IMG/VR virus record: IMGVR_UViG_3300034106_004501
Coordinates: 1-60,504 of that record
Length of the DNA: 60,504 nt
Reading direction: 5' to 3' (one strand)
Source of the DNA: a virus
Shown: positions 17,245 through 23,810 of the stretch, one piece after another
Position numbering within the stretch: position 1 is the first letter of the stretch
Layout: each line of letters begins with the position of its first letter
The notes under the pieces: generated by a model
What the model saw: only the letters and a program-made list of their open reading frames with translations
The model's database searches: none
Told to the model about the DNA's origin: nothing
Made by a program: the position numbers and the translations under genes

Positions 17245-18048
17245 TTATTCAGTTATAGGTTCATCCCAAACTTTTTTAAAGAACTCATCCATGTTATACT
17301 CTCTTTTTATAACTAATCCTCTAATATATTCAATTCTTTTTTTATCACCCTCAATATTAATATTATGTTCATTAACACGAGCTATCATATTATATAAAGC
17401 TCTAAGTGTATTATAATAAGGTTTAGCATCTTTTATAAAACTTACCATACGTTCCCAATACTTAAAAGCAGTGGATGATCTAGGATCTAAAGCGTATCTC
17501 ATTCTGTAACTATAAGTAATGCTAGGATGTACAAGACGAAGTTCAAAATCATCATAATATATAGTTATGATATCTTTTTTTCTAAGTATTTCATCATTAA
17601 ATATATCTATTTTAAAATATTTATGAACTGAAAGATCAACTCCGAGAATATCATTTTCTACGTCATCCCATGATTTTGAAAATTGCCACATACGTTCTTT
17701 AGGATCAAATTTATATGGTATTTTGAATTTTTCACCAGCTCCATCCCAACCATATCCTACTTTCATATCATTTAAATCAAAGAAGTTTTTTATATTATTA
17801 TAATCTTCTTCAGTAAATTCTTCTCTTAAACCAAAATCAAAATCACCTATAGGACTCATAGGTTCAAGACCTAGTAATCTAAGAGATAAACTACCTGTTA
17901 AAACAAATTTATTATTCATTGTTAACATAGGTAAAATATACTTATTAAATGCTTCTTTAGCATCTTTATCTAGGTTATCAAGAATATTTTGTTTAAACTT
18001 AAGTTTTAATTTACCTGTTTGGGAATCAATATTATAAACTATATTCAT
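17245..18048 (-). CDS. Nucleotidyltransferase-fold protein (pol-beta superfamily)
   Basis: 267 residues. The segment TGSLSLRLLG followed by PIGDFDFG fits the hG[GS]..[DE]h[DE] signature of the pol-beta nucleotidyltransferase fold, near residues 52-75. The rest (KAPYYNTLRALYN helices) may bind the target. Such proteins include AbiEii-type toxins, tRNA-modifying and antibiotic-modifying enzymes. No partner antitoxin gene is visible. The exact substrate is unknown, and the third catalytic Asp is not obvious by eye. Confidence 0.55.
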   Translation of the reverse strand: MNIVYNIDSQTGKLKLKFKQNILDNLDKDAKEAFNKYILPMLTMNNKFVLTGSLSLRLLGLEPMSPIGDFDFGLREEFTEEDYNNIKNFFDLNDMKVGYGWDGAGEKFKIPYKFDPKERMWQFSKSWDDVENDILGVDLSVHKYFKIDIFNDEILRKKDIITIYYDDFELRLVHPSITYSYRMRYALDPRSSTAFKYWERMVSFIKDAKPYYNTLRALYNMIARVNEHNINIEGDKKRIEYIRGLVIKREYNMDEFFKKVWDEPITE

Positions 18049-18053
18049 AACTT

Positions 18054-18257
18054 TTATTTAATGTAATTAAAAAATTTGTTAACTACTTGTTGTTCACCTT
18101 TAGATCTAGGTTGAGCAGGTGGTCGTTCTACTACTTTGGCTTTTCTACCTCTAGGTTTTCTAGGTTTGTCATCATCATAATCACTCCAGTTCCATTTCTT
18201 AACTTTCTCTAAAAATGCTGATTTATAACTTGCTAAACGTTCAGTTTCTGTTCTCAT
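18054..18257 (-). CDS. Small basic protein
   Basis: 67 residues with a strongly basic middle (KPRKPRGRKAKVVERPPAQP) and helical ends. This looks like a nucleic-acid-binding or disordered linker protein. No family recognised. It is followed after five bases by the nucleotidyltransferase gene and may be linked with it. Confidence 0.5.
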   Translation of the reverse strand: MRTETERLASYKSAFLEKVKKWNWSDYDDDKPRKPRGRKAKVVERPPAQPRSKGEQQVVNKFFNYIK

Positions 18258-18284
18258 AACCTTAATTTATAAAATGAAATAAAG

Positions 18285-18443
18285 TCAAAATATTCGATCC
18301 TTATCTTCATCATCAATTTCCCAATCCAAAAAATCTTTACCTTTATAATCTTTATGATGCTTATGCATATAAATAATTCCTCCAGCCCATAACCAAGCTA
18401 TTGTAATTGATATAGCTATTATAAGTAAAATTAATCCTATCAT
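18285..18443 (-). CDS. Small single-pass membrane protein
   Basis: 52 residues, ATG at 18443. One hydrophobic segment at about 2-24 (GLILLIIAISITIAWLWAG), then a charged tail with HKHHKDYKGKD and an acidic end. The ATG overlaps the stop of the upstream small gene as ATGA, the typical sign of coupled translation, which supports a real gene. Role unknown; in this region of holin candidates it could act in lysis or in the inner membrane. Confidence 0.55.
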   Translation of the reverse strand: MIGLILLIIAISITIAWLWAGGIIYMHKHHKDYKGKDFLDWEIDDEDKDRIF

Positions 18444-18586
18444 TGTTTTTTATTTTTAAATAAGTCTGATAATTTTTTTGCTGGTCTAATAATTTTTCCG
18501 GTATGTTCCTCTATTAATGGAGCTCTCCATAGTTCATATGATAACCAGATAAAAATTATAATTAATATAACTGTTAATCCCACCAT
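18440..18586 (-). CDS. Small single-pass membrane protein
   Basis: 48 residues, ATG at 18586. Membrane segment at about 3-18 (GLTVILIIIFIWLSYEL) and a basic C-terminal tail (RPAKKLSDLFKNKKQ). It overlaps the 3' end of the gene at 18574 by 13 bases and shares an ATGA overlap with the following small gene. Both facts argue for a real translated pair of tiny membrane proteins. No family recognised. Confidence 0.55.
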   Translation of the reverse strand: MVGLTVILIIIFIWLSYELWRAPLIEEHTGKIIRPAKKLSDLFKNKKQ

Positions 18587-19074
18587 CCTCTAATGTTTTG
18601 TTCTAATATTTTAAATAGTAATTTATGTGCTCGTTCTTCATTTATTCTAGCTATTTGAAGTGCAATTTTTGCTTTAGGTGCTTGTAAATCAGGAACCATT
18701 CTATATATTAATGGATATTTTTTAAAATAATCATCATAATGTTCTGATATTGGTTCCTCATCCATTTCATAACTACCTGGATGGGAAATACTAGGTATAA
18801 ATTTAATATCTGATTTGTAATAATCAATGTATTCCATCCCATAATATTCGCTTTGTACTTTTTCAATTAAACGAACACACAGCATCATTATTTCAGCATC
18901 ACGTTTAGCTCTAGTATGTCTATCTTTATCACCAATATACTTAGCTTGATTTTTAAGTTTAAATTTGAGTATTTCAAAAATGAAATGATCATCCCAATCT
19001 TGGTCTTTCCAGATAATAGGAAACCAACGAATTAAATTGTAGATTTGTTTGAAGAATTGTTTTATTCTATACAT
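18574..19074 (-). CDS. Hypothetical helical protein
   Basis: 166 residues from the ATG at 19074. A frame extends to 19110, but its first codons lie inside the terminator hairpin of the previous gene, so the inner ATG, preceded by AAGGTT, is the likely start. The protein is helical and rich in Trp/Lys early (IYNLIRWFPIIWKDQDWDD) with a central HTRAKRDAEIMMLCVRL. No membrane segment of convincing length, no catalytic motif. Family unknown to me. Confidence 0.55.
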   Translation of the reverse strand: MYRIKQFFKQIYNLIRWFPIIWKDQDWDDHFIFEILKFKLKNQAKYIGDKDRHTRAKRDAEIMMLCVRLIEKVQSEYYGMEYIDYYKSDIKFIPSISHPGSYEMDEEPISEHYDDYFKKYPLIYRMVPDLQAPKAKIALQIARINEERAHKLLFKILEQNIRGWWD

Positions 19075-19084
19075 AACCTTAATT

Positions 19085-19120
19085 AATAATAAAAAAAAAT
19101 GGGGACTCAAATGAGTCCCC
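19085..19120 (-). terminator. Rho-independent terminator after the lipoprotein gene
   Basis: Minus-strand hairpin GGGGACTCA, TT, TGAGTCCCC (9 bp, 19101-19120) followed by A and a run of nine T. It starts 6 bases beyond the stop codon at 19127. The stem is perfect and the T tract strong, so the lipoprotein transcript should end here. Confidence 0.88.
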
Positions 19121-19126
19121 TTTTAC

Positions 19127-19330
19127 TTACTTAACTGGAACTGGACGGTTTGGTGTTTCTCCACCTACTGGAATTTGAGATGTGGTAGAGTCTGTAGCTG
19201 ATATAGCTGAATCAACTACTGATGCACTGTCTGATACTACTAAACTGTCAGTAGTTGTCTGTTCTGTTGAACTGTTTCCTCCGCAAGCTGTAAATACAAC
19301 AGTTGCTAATACAATCATAACTTTTTTCAT
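19127..19330 (-). CDS. Small secreted lipoprotein
   Basis: 67 residues. A lipoprotein signal peptide: KKVMIVLATVVFTACGG with the lipobox ending at Cys16, then GGNSSTEQ and a Ser/Thr/Asp-rich tail (TDSLVVSDSASVVDS). The CGGN start after cleavage is common in Bacteroidota lipoproteins. After secretion it would be anchored in the envelope. Phage envelope lipoproteins may block superinfection or help lysis (spanin-like), but nothing in the sequence decides this. Its own terminator follows at once. Confidence 0.7.
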   Translation of the reverse strand: MKKVMIVLATVVFTACGGNSSTEQTTTDSLVVSDSASVVDSAISATDSTTSQIPVGGETPNRPVPVK

Positions 19331-19352
19331 AAAATTTATTTTTTTATATAAT

Positions 19353-19360
19353 TAAATATA
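19353..19360 (-). promoter_or_regulatory. TATATTTA box before the lipoprotein gene
   Basis: Minus-strand TATATTTA, 22 bases before the ATG at 19330, at a distance that suits a -7 element with a short leader. The lipoprotein gene has its own terminator, so a dedicated promoter is reasonable. Confidence 0.4.
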
Positions 19361-19429
19361 ACGTCTTATCTCGGTCAAGCCAAATTAGTGTTTGTTTAAT
19401 AATAACAATAATTTTTTATACACTATTTT

Positions 19430-19885
19430 TTAAAAATCTTTATTTATTCCAAAATTAAAACTTTCTGCTTTATCATACCCTAAACCACTTTGTCTACAGT
19501 AATTTAGAGATAGTGATATTGATTTATCTTTAAAAATATATAAATTATTATTTAAATCGTATTCAGCTAAGATATCTTTGAATGCATAAAAGTAGTTTAA
19601 GCCGCCGCTAAAGGAAAAGGAATAATACTTATTGCTGTAGAGCGGAAAAGTTATCTTTGCGCCATTATACTCATATCCTTTCAGCAATGACCAGTATCCA
19701 AAGTTAACTCCTATCGATATTCCTGATTTTAAATACCTGCCGTATTCAACATTAGCACCTAGTGTATTTTTCCAATCTTTGATGGGAGAATTAAAAAACA
19801 ACCCTGTACCAGCATATACATAGTTTTTTTGACTGTACGCTGCTGAACTTATTAGGAGTAGTATTATTATTATAATGTTTTTCAT
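19430..19885 (-). CDS. Secreted outer-membrane beta-barrel-like protein
   Basis: 151 residues. A signal peptide of about 18 residues (NIIIIILLLISSAAYSQ) ends in Y-S-Q, the usual flavobacterial cleavage context. The mature part is a series of amphipathic strands rich in Gly, Tyr and Asn (YVYAGTGLFF, GISIGVNFGYW, YYSFSFSGGLNYFYAF) and ends in Phe, as outer-membrane barrels do. Six or so strands fit a small porin-like or OmpA-like barrel. Its DNA is a little richer in G and C and codon use looks less T/A extreme than the neighbours, hinting at capture from a host. It could change the host surface during infection. Confidence 0.65.
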   Translation of the reverse strand: MKNIIIIILLLISSAAYSQKNYVYAGTGLFFNSPIKDWKNTLGANVEYGRYLKSGISIGVNFGYWSLLKGYEYNGAKITFPLYSNKYYSFSFSGGLNYFYAFKDILAEYDLNNNLYIFKDKSISLSLNYCRQSGLGYDKAESFNFGINKDF

Positions 19886-19892
19886 TTTTAAT

Positions 19893-20597
19893 TTATCTTC
19901 TTATTGGTTTTTTAATTGGTTTCTTTTTTGCTATTGGTTTTTTAGTTACTCTCCTAGCTGTCTTTTTTACAGGTTGAGCTTTTTTTCTATCTCTTATAGC
20001 TGAATAGAATATTGATCCACTTAGCATTATAGCTAATGCTAAACAACCAATCATAAAGTTATCAAATATTCGGATAAGTGATAACATCTTAACTGTTTCT
20101 TCTTGACCAATTCTAGACTGTAAATCTGTTAACCAGTTAATCCTGTCTGTTACTGATAGTAGCTCTTCTTTAATATTACTTTGCTCTAATAATTTTTGAG
20201 CACCTATTTTATCAGTTTCAGCTAACTTAAATATATCATCAAGTTTTTCATCAATGTCAATCATTTGCTTATCAGATAACTTAGCAACTGAGTCTTCTTC
20301 AGGAACTAAATATGTAGAAAGATAAGCTTTCCACTCTTTACCTGTTTGTTCTCTTACTTCCATTATCTCATCTTTATGAGTAAGTAGCGTATCTACATTA
20401 ATAATGCTGGTAGATAACGCACTACTGATGTAGGTTCCGTAGTAATCAAATCTGTGTGATAAAAGGGGTCCTGGCTTTAATCTGTCTTCTAAAATTGTAG
20501 TGGCGGATGCTTGTATTTTATCATTTACATGCTTTCCAAATAATGCTACAGCTATTATTATCGCTGTAAGAATGATCATAATTGTTGAACTCTTCAT
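19893..20597 (-). CDS. Two-pass membrane protein with helical periplasmic domain
   Basis: 234 residues. Membrane segments near 5-21 (TIMIILTAIIIAVALFG) and about 176-196 (FMIGCLALAIMLSGSIFY). Between them lie about 150 mostly helical residues, the layout of four-helix-bundle sensor domains, but without any signalling domain behind it. The C-terminal tail is very basic (KKTARRVTKKPIAKKKPIK). It is next to two holin-like genes. It may sense or regulate lysis timing (antiholin-like) or bind DNA/membrane. Function unknown. Confidence 0.5.
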   Translation of the reverse strand: MKSSTIMIILTAIIIAVALFGKHVNDKIQASATTILEDRLKPGPLLSHRFDYYGTYISSALSTSIINVDTLLTHKDEIMEVREQTGKEWKAYLSTYLVPEEDSVAKLSDKQMIDIDEKLDDIFKLAETDKIGAQKLLEQSNIKEELLSVTDRINWLTDLQSRIGQEETVKMLSLIRIFDNFMIGCLALAIMLSGSIFYSAIRDRKKAQPVKKTARRVTKKPIAKKKPIKKPIRR

Positions 20598-20598
20598 A

Positions 20599-20994
20599 TT
20601 AACCTCTTTTGATTCGTGACTTTGATTTTTTAATTATTCTTTTTTTTTGAGGTGGTGTTCCACCTGTTTTTATATTTTTAATAAAATCTGTTGGGTTGTT
20701 AGCAAAGTTTGTAGATATCTTAACTATGCCTGTTAATAACTCAGGAGAGTTTAATCCTACCAATCCATAAGTAATAGCTTTATACATGGATGGCACTTCA
20801 AACTGCTCTAATATGAACCAAGCAATTAGAGAAGCAATCATGGAGGCAGATATATTACTAATAACTTGTGAAGGAGTTTTATCTTCAGGATTCTTGCTTG
20901 TCGCAAGCCTGGCGATCATTCCTGCTGCTCCAATAAGTAATACTATCCAACCTCCATTTAGGAATAATGGAACAAATTTACTTAGGTTATCCAT
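20599..20994 (-). CDS. Holin-like membrane protein
   Basis: 131 residues. Two to three hydrophobic segments (GGWIVLLIGAAGMIARL, ISASMIASLIAWFILEQF and AITYGLVGL) and a basic C-terminal tail (KKRIIKKSKSRIKRG), the usual layout of class I/III holins such as LydA. Holins open the inner membrane for lysis. No endolysin gene is in the window. Separated by one base from the sensor-like protein, by 10 bases from the next small membrane gene. Confidence 0.5.
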   Translation of the reverse strand: MDNLSKFVPLFLNGGWIVLLIGAAGMIARLATSKNPEDKTPSQVISNISASMIASLIAWFILEQFEVPSMYKAITYGLVGLNSPELLTGIVKISTNFANNPTDFIKNIKTGGTPPQKKRIIKKSKSRIKRG

Positions 20995-21004
20995 TATTGT
21001 TTAT

Positions 21005-21247
21005 TTACTCTGCTTCTTTTTTCTTGTTAATGAACTTATCTACAGAAGCAATTCCGAAACAAGCAATTGTTAATACTTTAAATGAATCATAAATAAATTC
21101 ATTTACTAACAATGGTTTGTTCATGGCGCCTGTAACTATATCAGCTATAGCAAATGCACACATCATGCAAAATGCTAAAAAACCAATAATAGCTTTTTCA
21201 TTAATAGTGTTGTTGTCGTCAAATAATTGACTGAAGAATTTTTTCAT
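21005..21247 (-). CDS. Small two-pass membrane protein, holin candidate
   Basis: 80 residues. Two hydrophobic helices (AIIGFLAFCMMCAFAIADIVTG and SFKVLTIACFGIASVD) joined by a short loop, with a charged end (INKKKEAE). Size and layout match class II holins. It begins the membrane-gene block 21247-18285 and is preceded by a perfect palindrome at 21278-21297 and a terminator at 21328-21357, so a promoter probably lies between. Which of this and the previous gene is the true holin cannot be decided. Confidence 0.5.
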   Translation of the reverse strand: MKKFFSQLFDDNNTINEKAIIGFLAFCMMCAFAIADIVTGAMNKPLLVNEFIYDSFKVLTIACFGIASVDKFINKKKEAE

Positions 21248-21277
21248 ACTTTTAATTTTTATTTAAACAGAAAAAGA

Positions 21278-21297
21278 TTGTATATATTAATATACAA
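21278..21297 (-). promoter_or_regulatory. Palindrome ahead of the membrane/lysis block
   Basis: TTGTATAT and ATATACAA are perfect 8-base arms around a 4-base centre, 30 bases upstream of the ATG at 21247 and just after a terminator. It could be an operator or part of a promoter for the membrane-protein block. Confidence 0.35.
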
Positions 21298-21327
21298 CCT
21301 AATTTATTACACATATAAATATTATAG

Positions 21328-21357
21328 TAAAAAAAAAGGCAACCATTGCTGGTTGCC
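21328..21357 (-). terminator. Rho-independent terminator
   Basis: Minus-strand GGCAACC, loop AGCAAT, GGTTGCC (7 bp), then nine T. It ends the transcript coming from the 21421-22422 gene and lies behind a second hairpin at 21368-21409. Strong by eye. Confidence 0.87.
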
Positions 21358-21363
21358 TGGAAT

Positions 21364-21409
21364 AAAAACTTAGCCTGGGACAGTAAAACTTTTGAGAACT
21401 GTGCTAAGT
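21364..21409 (-). terminator. Upstream hairpin of a tandem terminator
   Basis: On the minus strand ACTTAGC and ACAGT pair with ACTGT and GCTAAGT (12 bp with a 5-base bulge on one side and a 13-base loop), then TTTTTATT follows. It comes 11 bases after the stop at 21421 and 10 before the second hairpin. A small stable RNA between the two is also possible. Confidence 0.55.
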
Positions 21410-21420
21410 ATTATTTATTT

Positions 21421-22422
21421 TTAAGTCCATCCATATACAATATCTTTTGCTCTCTCTGGACCATACCATTTTAATAATTTTTCTCTATTTATTTTTAAAA
21501 ATTCATCTCTAGTTTCAGTTGGTACCCATTCAAAATTTTCTTGTCCCATTTTATAATCAGCGGCGAAAAAATCAATTTCTGGATGTCTAATGTGATGAGC
21601 TATATCCCATGTTCCACAAATCATAGTATTATAATTGATAGCAAATACTGAATTAAGTATAATACTAACCCATTCAAATGCTTGTATCCAATGACTTGTT
21701 TGAAGTATTGGATACATATCATTACTGTTATAAGTTTGTTTTGTTATGTCATTCCATAAATTGAAATATAACTCTATTAACTTAATATCATTAAACCAAA
21801 ATCCTCTTATCCAACCATCAAATGTAATATCACCTATATAATTTTCTTTCCATTCAAATAAATATGAATCATTTAAATTATCTATTCGTACATTATACTT
21901 AGTAAATATATTTTTAAAATAATTATTAGATAATAAATGAGCAAAATCACCACCTTCACCTAACATAGGAGAACCAAATAATAAATTTTTAGTTGCTCCT
22001 AATTCATTGAATTTATCAAGTGCAGGTTGAGGATTGAAAACATAATTTACTTTTACACCACAGTCTACTAAAGCAAATTTTGTTATATTATTTTCTATTG
22101 CCCACTTCATTCCGTACCTCATTATACCCATAGGAAATTTATAGCTTTCCTTATATAACTCTCTTAACTGATCCATATATTTTTGGTCATCAGTTTCCTG
22201 AATTAGATATTCATGTTCTTTACTCCAATCATCTCTTAATGATTCTAAATCAGATATTATTAAATTGAAATCAACTTTAACATCCTTTAATATTTCTGGT
22301 GTGTTAGTTACAATAACAATATTAGCTTCTTTCGGAACAAATTGAAAACTTTGAATAACTGGTTTGATATAATTAGTACCTACAAGAGTGTAGATATAAT
22401 AAAAATCTTTTAGTTCTGTCAT
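21421..22422 (-). CDS. Glycosyltransferase-like protein (GT-A-type), unassigned family
   Basis: 333 residues. Opening strand FYYIYTLVGTNYIKPVIQSF and IVIVTNTPE, then TKFALVDCGVKVNY near residue 120, where an Asp-containing motif stands in the usual metal-binding place, and GSPMLGEGGDFAH. The order recalls GT-A sugar transferases and weakly resembles the protein at 36062-36931. Aromatic-rich C-terminal half. It shares a 4-base overlap region with the tiny membrane gene upstream and ends before a tandem terminator, so it closes its transcript. Confidence 0.45.
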   Translation of the reverse strand: MTELKDFYYIYTLVGTNYIKPVIQSFQFVPKEANIVIVTNTPEILKDVKVDFNLIISDLESLRDDWSKEHEYLIQETDDQKYMDQLRELYKESYKFPMGIMRYGMKWAIENNITKFALVDCGVKVNYVFNPQPALDKFNELGATKNLLFGSPMLGEGGDFAHLLSNNYFKNIFTKYNVRIDNLNDSYLFEWKENYIGDITFDGWIRGFWFNDIKLIELYFNLWNDITKQTYNSNDMYPILQTSHWIQAFEWVSIILNSVFAINYNTMICGTWDIAHHIRHPEIDFFAADYKMGQENFEWVPTETRDEFLKINREKLLKWYGPERAKDIVYGWT

Positions 22423-22508
22423 TTGTTTTTTTTATATAAAAATGCTATACCAAATATAGCTGATACTACTAACACTGTTGCTACAGCAACTATATCAATT
22501 GTGTTCAT
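22419..22508 (-). CDS. 29-residue membrane peptide
   Basis: ATG at 22508 to TGA whose last two bases are the first two of the next ATG (coupled translation). One hydrophobic helix, IVAVATVLVVSAIFGIAFLY, and a basic end KKNK. It is the first frame after the tmRNA. Similar tiny single-pass peptides occur at 18285 and 18440. Function unknown. Confidence 0.45.
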   Translation of the reverse strand: MNTIDIVAVATVLVVSAIFGIAFLYKKNK

Positions 22509-22533
22509 ATATAATTATTTATTATAAATATAG

Positions 22534-22927
22534 TGGAGGTAGTGGGATTCGAACCCACGTCTTCGTAATGAACAATAATACCAACGTCTCACACGCTTAG
22601 TACTATATTTCTATTGCACCGTAATGGGCATGACCGTCATGGTCTGAATCCACCACTCTGTTTTATGACTACAGAGAAAACTAATTCACAGTCCTTATTT
22701 AATGAGTCGATTGTGAGTACTCAATGAATTCTGTTCCTAGGATTTCATACCCGATGCGGACTAAGCTGCTACAGCGTAGTCGGCGCCTACGAACGCCATA
22801 AGGTCGTCGAAGGTCATTGTTGACATTTCGTCAGTTATTGTTTAGCATGGATATTAAAGAGGTTTGAACGCCTTCCCTCTGCATGTGATACTATCCTCCG
22901 ATTACGAATCGATACCATGTTACCCCC
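22534..22927 (-). ncRNA. ssrA: One-piece tmRNA with a 23-residue tag
   Basis: The minus-strand RNA begins GGGGGTA and ends TACCTCC plus discriminator A, giving a 7-bp acceptor stem with the G3-U pair that alanyl-tRNA synthetase reads. The T arm is GTGGG, TTCGAAT, CCCAC. The CCA end is not encoded. The tag frame runs 22832 to 22761: after the sequence AATAACT it reads from a GAC resume codon, begins DEMSTMTFDD and ends GADYAVAA before TAG, the last five (YAVAA) matching the usual YALAA degron. Length 394 nt is normal for a one-piece tmRNA. It rescues stalled ribosomes and tags the protein for proteolysis. The tag is longer than the usual 8-15 residues. An HNH gene lies 13 bases upstream. Confidence 0.9.
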
Positions 22928-22940
22928 ATAAATTAAAGAA

Positions 22941-23408
22941 CTATTTATTCTTTCCAGTATATGTACTGGTTAGTGAATGACAGTTTGGGCATAAAAATCT
23001 TAAATTAGATAATTCATGATTCCATGCTTTACCATCAATATGATCTAAATGTAGTGATAGTTTTTTACCTTTCCAATCTGAAATTCCACACTCATTACAT
23101 TCATGAGGAATAAGATTTTCTTGTAAAATACGTTTTCTTACTGATGCTCTTGTTGCGTAGTCTTTTATATTAGTTATTCTTTTTTTAAAATCTTTTTTTA
23201 ATCCCTTACCAGATTGGTTTGTGTTATAACAACCATAACCCATGGCGTATTTTCTAAAGGTATTAAAATGTAATCCTAATTTAGAAGCAGCGTGAGCCAT
23301 TGATTCACTACTATTACATATGTCAATGAACTCTTGTTGTGGAATATTTTTAGGTTTTATTCCTAATTTTTTCCAACTGTTTGATTTTTTAGTATCATAT
23401 TGTTTCAC
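22941..23408 (-). CDS. HNH homing endonuclease-like protein
   Basis: 155 residues. N-terminal helix-turn-helix-like region (SMAHAASKLGLHFNTFRKY), then a zinc-binding HNH domain: C-x2-C in ECNECG, LHLDHIDG (the catalytic DH and metal residues), NHELSNLRFLCPNCHSL with the final Asn and C-x2-C. Such proteins cut DNA at one strand or both and move with their own gene. It lies between tRNA-Leu and the tmRNA in the RNA island; it looks freestanding, not inside an intron, because both flanking RNAs are intact. Confidence 0.88.
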   Translation of the reverse strand: MKQYDTKKSNSWKKLGIKPKNIPQQEFIDICNSSESMAHAASKLGLHFNTFRKYAMGYGCYNTNQSGKGLKKDFKKRITNIKDYATRASVRKRILQENLIPHECNECGISDWKGKKLSLHLDHIDGKAWNHELSNLRFLCPNCHSLTSTYTGKNK

Positions 23409-23454
23409 ATTAATAAATATTGGTAGATACTAGAAACTAATATTTTTTTGTATG

Positions 23455-23539
23455 TACCTGGAGCGGGACTTGAACCCGCACGAGCTTTCAGCTCAAAGGT
23501 TTTTAAGACCTTCTTGTATACCAATTCCAACATCCAGGC
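23455..23539 (-). tRNA. tRNA-Leu (anticodon UAA)
   Basis: Minus-strand tRNA of 85 nt. Acceptor GCCTGGA pairs with TCCAGGT (first pair G-U), discriminator A. Anticodon stem AAGGT/ACCTT with loop CTTAAAA, so anticodon TAA. A long variable arm (GAGCTGAAAGCTC) marks a class II leucine tRNA; the T arm is GCGGG, TTCAAGT, CCCGC. It reads TTA, which is heavily used in these AT-rich genes. CCA is not encoded. Confidence 0.93.
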
Positions 23540-23810
23540 TGGAGTGGGCCTTTCCCCACGGTCAGAAGAACTTAAAACTAACCTACGCACAGTGAGGTAT
23601 TCTTCATGATTGTTCGCATTGCCTAATCTTTGACTAGTATGACTTCGGTTGCCGTGCGTGTCAATAATTTTAGGAAAGTAGAAGATGGGTGCGTGGACAT
23701 CTACTTTTACGATTGGCTTTACTTCGGTTCCTACACCTCCTTGCTTACATTCCAACTTTTTAATGAAGGTGTAAGGCTTCCCAATCAACCTTTTGTATCT
23801 ATATTTAAGC
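23540..23810 (-). ncRNA. Structured RNA of unknown class, upstream of tRNA-Leu
   Basis: This ~270-base segment has no convincing gene; the frame crossing it runs on through tRNA-Leu. Paired segments visible on the minus strand: 23711-23716 with 23781-23786 (GATTGG/CCAATC), 23732-23740 with 23765-23773 (9 bp, one U-G pair that would be a C-A mismatch on the plus strand), 23675-23681 plus 23685-23687 with 23698-23707, 23565-23570 with 23600-23605, 23581-23584 with 23595-23598, and 23544-23548 with 23555-23559. The loops at 23585-23590 and 23689-23694 are exactly complementary (6 GC-rich bases), so a loop-loop contact is possible. Similar large phage RNAs near tRNA genes include GOLLD and ROOL, but I cannot assign it to either. 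Confidence 0.6.

Noticed and set aside
22534-22927. A tRNA gene at 22534-22600
   Set aside because: The T arm and acceptor 3' strand belong to the tmRNA; the partner acceptor strand lies 390 bases away at 22921-22927.
23405-23788. A 127-residue frame on the minus strand across the RNA island
   Set aside because: It runs straight through tRNA-Leu, has no recognisable domain, and the region is rich in stems. Better explained as RNA.
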